From contig CALEFO010000146.1 in the NCBI GenBank assembly GCA_937877165.1, positions 1-8,959 of the forward strand: a stretch of DNA of 8,959 nucleotides. Reading direction: 5' to 3'. This DNA is from an uncultured Lachnospiraceae bacterium. GTDB lineage: Bacteria; Bacillota; Clostridia; Lachnospirales; Lachnospiraceae. Positions 5,391 to 8,959 of the stretch are shown piece after piece. Every line of letters begins with the position of its first letter. The stretch's first letter is position 1. The notes under the pieces were generated by a model that worked only from the letters and a program-made list of their open reading frames with translations, searched no databases and was not told where the DNA came from. Both the position numbers and the translations under genes were made by a program.

Positions 5391-7238
5391 CTACCTTATC
5401 TGCAGATCATAAATCTGCCGGTAAATTCCGTTCTGCTGCAGGAGCTCCTCATGCGTTCCCCTCTGCACGATCCGCCCCTTGTCCAGCACTATGATCTGAT
5501 CCGCATGCATCAGAGTCGTCAGACGGTGCGCGATCAGAATCACGGTGGACGCTCCGACATTTTCCCGAAGAGCGTGACGGATCTGCGCATCCGTTTCCGC
5601 ATCCACGGCAGACAGGGAGTCGTCAAAGATCATAATCGGAGGCCTGCGGACCAGCATCTGCGCAATCGCCGTTCGCTGCTTCTGTCCGCCGGAGAGCGTG
5701 ACACCCCGCTCTCCAACAAACGTATCGTATCCTTTGGCAAAATGCTCCACCGTTTCGTCCAGGCTGGCGATACCCGCCGCTCTTCTCACCTCCGCGAGGT
5801 GCGGATGCTCGCCAGAAGCTTCTTCCTCCGTCTCATCCGGACTTGCAATGGCAATGTTCTGTTCCAGTGTTCTGGAGAACAGGAACGGCTCCTGAAGAAC
5901 CATGCCGATGTTCTGACGCAGCCAGTCCGAGGAGATGTCTGCAATGTTCACCCCGCCGATTTCAATGCGTCCGTTCTCCGGGACAAGCGGATACAGGCGG
6001 TCGAGAAGGTACATGAGCGTTGACTTTCCGGAGCCGGTTCCGCCCAGAATTCCGACCGTGGTCCCCGCAGGGATTGTAAAAGAGACATCATCCAGAACCT
6101 TCGAGGCTCCATTGTCATACTGATACGAGACATGGCGGAAGGTAATATCCCGGTCCATCGGAGGCCGCACTGCATCCGGCACATCCTGTTCCGTTTCCGA
6201 ATTCATGATGTAGCGCAGACGGTCGATGGAGATTCCCGCCTTGGACAAATCCGCAACCACGCGTCCCAGCGAGCGGACCGGCCAGGTCAGCATGGAATTG
6301 TAATAAATAAACGCAATGTACTGCCCCGCCGAAATCTGATTCTGCACACACAGCACCGCTCCGATGATGGTCACCAGCATCACCTGGAGGCCGGAAATCA
6401 GATCGCTGGAGCACCAGAAGGCCGACAGAAGCTTCATCAGCCGGATCCACATGAAGGTGTAGCTGCGGTTCTGCTTCTCAAACCGCTCCCTCTCATAGAT
6501 TTCACGTCCGAAGGCCCGGACCACACGGACTCCGGTCAGATTCTCCTGTGCAATGGCAGAAAGCTTTCCCTCTTCCTCATCCGCATGCTGAAATGCATCT
6601 CCGATTCTCCGGTGGAAGAACAGAGAATACAGGACAATGACCGGGAAAAACGCGGCCGAAACCAGCGTCAGAACCGGGTGAATGCTGTACATGAAGTACA
6701 GCGCCAGCGACATCAGGATGACAATCCGAAAGAGGCTCGTCAGCTGCTCCGCCACAAAGCTTTTGATCGTCTCCACATCGGAGGTACACCGCTGAATAAT
6801 GTCTCCCGTATGATTCTCGCTGTGCCAGGCAAACGGCAGCTGCTCAATGTGCCCGAACAGCTGATCCCGCATTCTTTTGACGAGATGCTCCGCGCCGAGG
6901 GAGTTCGTCACCCGGTTGCCGTAACGGAATGCATTGGCAAAAAGGGCCACAACACCGACGGCTGCGGCAATCAACCACAGATGCTCCCTGAAATACCCTG
7001 CACCGCCCAGGAGCTCCGCGAGCGCACGGACCGGCCCTGTCAGTGTCGACGGCTGACCGTCAATCACCGTGTCTACCGTGTAACTGATGATTTTCGGATT
7101 GATAAGATCCAGAAGAGAGGTCACACAGGCGAATACAATGCTGAGTGCAAACCACCTCCGGCTCCCCTGAAGGAAATACCAGATCATTCCGCTTCTCGTC
7201 GGAAAGTGCTCTTTACTCCTGTTCGTTTTCTGATTCAT
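5391..7238 (-). CDS. ABC exporter half-transporter, subunit with degenerate ATP site (membrane plus ATPase)
   Basis: A 615-aa fused ABC exporter with six membrane helices (about 31-55, 87-104, 166-184, 187-207, 272-297, 302-320) and a nucleotide-binding domain from about 364. Walker A is GGTGSGKST (399-407), the Q-loop is Q449, the signature is a canonical LSGGQKQR (515-522) and the H-loop is H571. Walker B reads IMIFDD, so the catalytic Glu is replaced by D540, the hallmark of the non-hydrolysing site in heterodimeric exporters. An acidic insertion (about 468-478, DETEEEASGE) follows the Q-loop region. In-frame ATGs reach up to 7301, but ATG 7238 is chosen because AAGAGG stands nine bases before it and the longer forms lack a ribosome binding site. 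This start overlaps the upstream TPR gene by 26 bases in another frame, suggesting translational coupling. The substrate is unknown. Confidence 0.92.
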   Translation of the reverse strand: MNQKTNRSKEHFPTRSGMIWYFLQGSRRWFALSIVFACVTSLLDLINPKIISYTVDTVIDGQPSTLTGPVRALAELLGGAGYFREHLWLIAAAVGVVALFANAFRYGNRVTNSLGAEHLVKRMRDQLFGHIEQLPFAWHSENHTGDIIQRCTSDVETIKSFVAEQLTSLFRIVILMSLALYFMYSIHPVLTLVSAAFFPVIVLYSLFFHRRIGDAFQHADEEEGKLSAIAQENLTGVRVVRAFGREIYERERFEKQNRSYTFMWIRLMKLLSAFWCSSDLISGLQVMLVTIIGAVLCVQNQISAGQYIAFIYYNSMLTWPVRSLGRVVADLSKAGISIDRLRYIMNSETEQDVPDAVRPPMDRDITFRHVSYQYDNGASKVLDDVSFTIPAGTTVGILGGTGSGKSTLMYLLDRLYPLVPENGRIEIGGVNIADISSDWLRQNIGMVLQEPFLFSRTLEQNIAIASPDETEEEASGEHPHLAEVRRAAGIASLDETVEHFAKGYDTFVGERGVTLSGGQKQRTAIAQMLVRRPPIMIFDDSLSAVDAETDAQIRHALRENVGASTVILIAHRLTTLMHADQIIVLDKGRIVQRGTHEELLQQNGIYRQIYDLQIR

Positions 7239-8793
7239 AGGCGGGATCCTCTTCATATTCTTTCTCGTGCTCACTGCAGTAATATCGTCTCCCATTTGCA
7301 TTGGAGAGGACGAATTCTCCCTTGTTCAGGCAGTTGCTGACGCTGCAGTAGTGCGGCAGCCGCTCATCATCCGTATCGTTGTAGAAGGCCATATTGCCCT
7401 TTTCCGCCAGCTGGACCCGAAGGCGCCTGCGAAATCCCTCCTTGATGGCATTCAGCTTCTCCTTGTCTCCGACACTGGTCCACTGGCGCGTATTGTCCCT
7501 CTCCAGCTCCGGAAGATTCGTCTCTTCTTCCATGCTGCTGTCCTTCTCCTGCGCCTTTTCCTTTTCGTTGTTCGGATCGTCTGTGACACCGGACTCGTCT
7601 TCTGACACAGCGCTCTTTCCGGCTTCGTCGCCCTCTTCTTCCTGACTCAGAGCCTCGTCCGATGCATCATCCTCCGACTCCGCGACCCTGGCGGCTTCTT
7701 CGGCCTTCCGGGCATCCCTGGCCTCGTCCTCGTCACGGCTTGCCTGATAGACCTTTTTCGTTGTCAGATTCTTATAATCGTCGGAAAACTGTGCCTCCAG
7801 AAGCACCGCTCCGTTTCCGTCCTCGGTTTCCGAGCCGTAGTAGGTAAAATACCAGGTGTCCGCATCCCGCACCTGTTCCAGTGTATAGTCATAGGACGCG
7901 GATCCGAACAGCGAAGAATTCAAATCTCCTACCGACAGGTCTTCCTGCATTTTCACGGAAATTCCTTCGTCAAGCTTTCCTGGCACAATCACCGAATGAA
8001 TCCAAAGATAGCTCACCGCCGCGTTCGTTGTTTTCCCGGTGATATCCGTATAAGGGGAGCGGTACACACGGTCCACCGCCGTATCCAGAATGGACCGGAG
8101 CTCTTTCGCATCCTTGTAGTCGCCTACCTTGGAAAAGAGGTCCTTGGCCGTATCGAAATCATAAAGAAGGAGCGCATTTCTTGCCATGTTATAGCGGACC
8201 TCGCGGAGCTTCTCATAGGAGTCCTGATAGTCCTCCGTTTTCTCAAAGCCGGCTTCGGCATTCTCCAGCTTCCCGATGGCCTCCAGCTTCACTGCCCTTG
8301 TGTAATAAGCCTTGTCCAGAAGCTCTCCGGCACTTCCGAAATCGCCGCCGTCGTAATCACCCAGCTCCTCCAGAAGCTTGATTGCCTGCTCAAAGGAATC
8401 CTCCCCGATCCATGCATCCGCCTCAAGGAGCCTTGTATTCTTCACCTGGTCTTCACTGTCCTGATAATTCCCAAGATCTTCAAAAACCGTAACGGCATCC
8501 TCGTAAGAGCCCTGCTCTCTTAGGTACTCTGCCTTTGCGTACTGCGTCTGCGGAACCCGCTCCGCCGCATCCGAAAAGCCGCCCAGCTTCGCAAGGCGGG
8601 TGCTGAGGTCATATTGCCTCGAAAGAGCCGCAAAATCCGAAGCCGCCTCATCATACCGATGTTCCTGAATCAGCTCCTCTGCTTTCCGATAATCACGCAT
8701 CGGCAGAAAAAGGAACATCACAAAATATAGAAAAACCGCCGCTGCCAGTAAAACGCAGGCTGCCAGTAAAATTTGTTTTGTTTTTTTCTTCAT
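7213..8793 (-). CDS. Membrane-anchored TPR protein with C-terminal zinc-ribbon-like motif
   Basis: A 526-aa protein. MKKKTK followed by a hydrophobic segment (8-31) predicts an N-in signal anchor with the rest outside the cell. Residues about 34-236 contain five degenerate TPR-like helix pairs marked by a recurring G-D/N-Y-x-D-S/A turn (LGNYQDS, LGDYDGG, TEDYQDS, VGDYKDA). A probably beta-rich part follows (about 239-350), then a low-complexity Glu/Asp/Ala/Ser linker (about 352-430). The tail carries C483-x4-C488-x17-C506-x2-H509, a plausible zinc-binding set, and ends very acidic. Start 8793 is preferred over ATG 8799 because GGAG lies eight bases before it but too close to the earlier one. 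It is first in the operon and overlaps the first ABC gene, suggesting an accessory or regulatory role for the exporter; this is inference. I recognise no named family. Confidence 0.82.
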   Translation of the reverse strand: MKKKTKQILLAACVLLAAAVFLYFVMFLFLPMRDYRKAEELIQEHRYDEAASDFAALSRQYDLSTRLAKLGGFSDAAERVPQTQYAKAEYLREQGSYEDAVTVFEDLGNYQDSEDQVKNTRLLEADAWIGEDSFEQAIKLLEELGDYDGGDFGSAGELLDKAYYTRAVKLEAIGKLENAEAGFEKTEDYQDSYEKLREVRYNMARNALLLYDFDTAKDLFSKVGDYKDAKELRSILDTAVDRVYRSPYTDITGKTTNAAVSYLWIHSVIVPGKLDEGISVKMQEDLSVGDLNSSLFGSASYDYTLEQVRDADTWYFTYYGSETEDGNGAVLLEAQFSDDYKNLTTKKVYQASRDEDEARDARKAEEAARVAESEDDASDEALSQEEEGDEAGKSAVSEDESGVTDDPNNEKEKAQEKDSSMEEETNLPELERDNTRQWTSVGDKEKLNAIKEGFRRRLRVQLAEKGNMAFYNDTDDERLPHYCSVSNCLNKGEFVLSNANGRRYYCSEHEKEYEEDPAYESENEQE

Positions 8794-8835
8794 TCCCATC
8801 TCTCCATCGCAGTCTTCTGCCGGAACATCTGTGAA

Positions 8836-8844
8836 TTTATAATA
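8836..8844 (-). promoter_or_regulatory. Candidate -10 region for the TPR-ABC-ABC operon
   Basis: Between the upstream terminator and the TPR gene the minus strand reads TATTATAAA, containing two overlapping -10-like hexamers about 40 bases before the start codon. No convincing -35 is present at the right distance; the sequence there belongs to the terminator stem. A promoter is expected in this gap because the terminator precedes it. Confidence 0.3.
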
Positions 8845-8846
8845 TG

Positions 8847-8891
8847 AACAAAAAGTCCCTGACAGTTTTCCTTTTCACAACTGTCAGGGAC
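8847..8891 (-). terminator. Strong rho-independent terminator of an upstream transcript
   Basis: A perfect 13-bp stem, GTCCCTGACAGTT pairing with AACTGTCAGGGAC around an 11-base loop, is followed on the minus strand by TTTTTGTT. On the plus strand no T-run follows. It should end a minus-strand transcript entering from the right, separating it from the TPR-ABC operon. Confidence 0.85.
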
Positions 8892-8941
8892 ACATTCTTG
8901 ACCATTTCCTCTCTGCACCTTTGCGGTTGTCCGCCTCACAC

Positions 8942-8959
8942 TCAGTTCAGCGTCACGGA
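8942..8959 (-). CDS. Possible last codons of a gene entering from the right edge
   Basis: The minus strand at the window edge reads SVTLN then TGA, about 50 bases before the strong terminator. A gene ending just here would explain that terminator, but five codons cannot identify it, and other frames are also possible. Confidence 0.2.
   Translation of the reverse strand, partial: SVTLN

Noticed and set aside
7239..7301. Longer N-terminus for the first ABC subunit from ATG 7301 or 7256
   Set aside because: Neither has a good ribosome binding site, and both would deepen the overlap with the TPR gene to 44-89 bases.
6132..7340. 402-codon plus-strand open frame opposite the first ABC gene
   Set aside because: Antisense shadow with no domain; the minus strand encodes the full set of ABC motifs.
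8837..8905. 22-residue minus-strand ORF (begins MVKNVSLTVVKRK)
   Set aside because: It is simply the translation of the perfect terminator hairpin and its T-tract; its ribosome binding site spacing is too short.

Overview
The window looks like a chromosomal segment of a Gram-positive anaerobe of the Clostridia, most likely a Lachnospiraceae-type gut bacterium. This is inferred from the moderate, slightly GC-leaning composition, strong AGGAGG-type ribosome binding sites, rho-independent terminators, and a heterodimeric ABC exporter next to a clostridial-style tetratricopeptide protein. No RNA operon, tRNA, CRISPR array, insertion sequence or phage gene is visible.

Layout from left to right. 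Bases 1-203 hold a possible partial minus-strand ORF at the very edge and a long hairpin terminator. A glycoside hydrolase family 31 enzyme (alpha-xylosidase/alpha-glucosidase type, 673 aa) lies on the minus strand at 204-2225. The divergent gap 2226-2513 is unusually structured. It carries consecutive inverted repeats between 2305 and 2425, the last of which looks like a plus-strand terminator, and a 37-codon ORF whose ribosome binding site and start codon are buried in one of the stems. A secreted or membrane-attached serine D-Ala-D-Ala carboxypeptidase (S11/PBP5 family, no C-terminal domain) follows on the plus strand at 2514-3458. It converges on a minus-strand operon that begins near 8793: a membrane-anchored TPR protein with a C-terminal zinc-ribbon-like motif (8793-7213), then two half-transporters of a heterodimeric ABC exporter (7238-5391 and 5306-3486). 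A strong terminator at 8847-8891 isolates this operon from whatever lies to the right.

How the genes work together. The two ABC proteins have complementary defects: the first has Asp in place of the catalytic Glu, and the second has a degenerate signature motif. This is the pattern of heterodimeric exporters with one consensus and one degenerate ATP site. The TPR/zinc-ribbon gene overlaps the first ABC gene by 26 bases, so the three are probably made together. The TPR protein may be an accessory or substrate-handling partner, but the sequence does not prove this. The GH31 enzyme and the carboxypeptidase appear to be separate transcription units. The least explained part of the window is the structured RNA-like block between them, which could be a standalone small RNA, a cis-acting leader of the carboxypeptidase gene, or one copy of a dispersed palindromic repeat.
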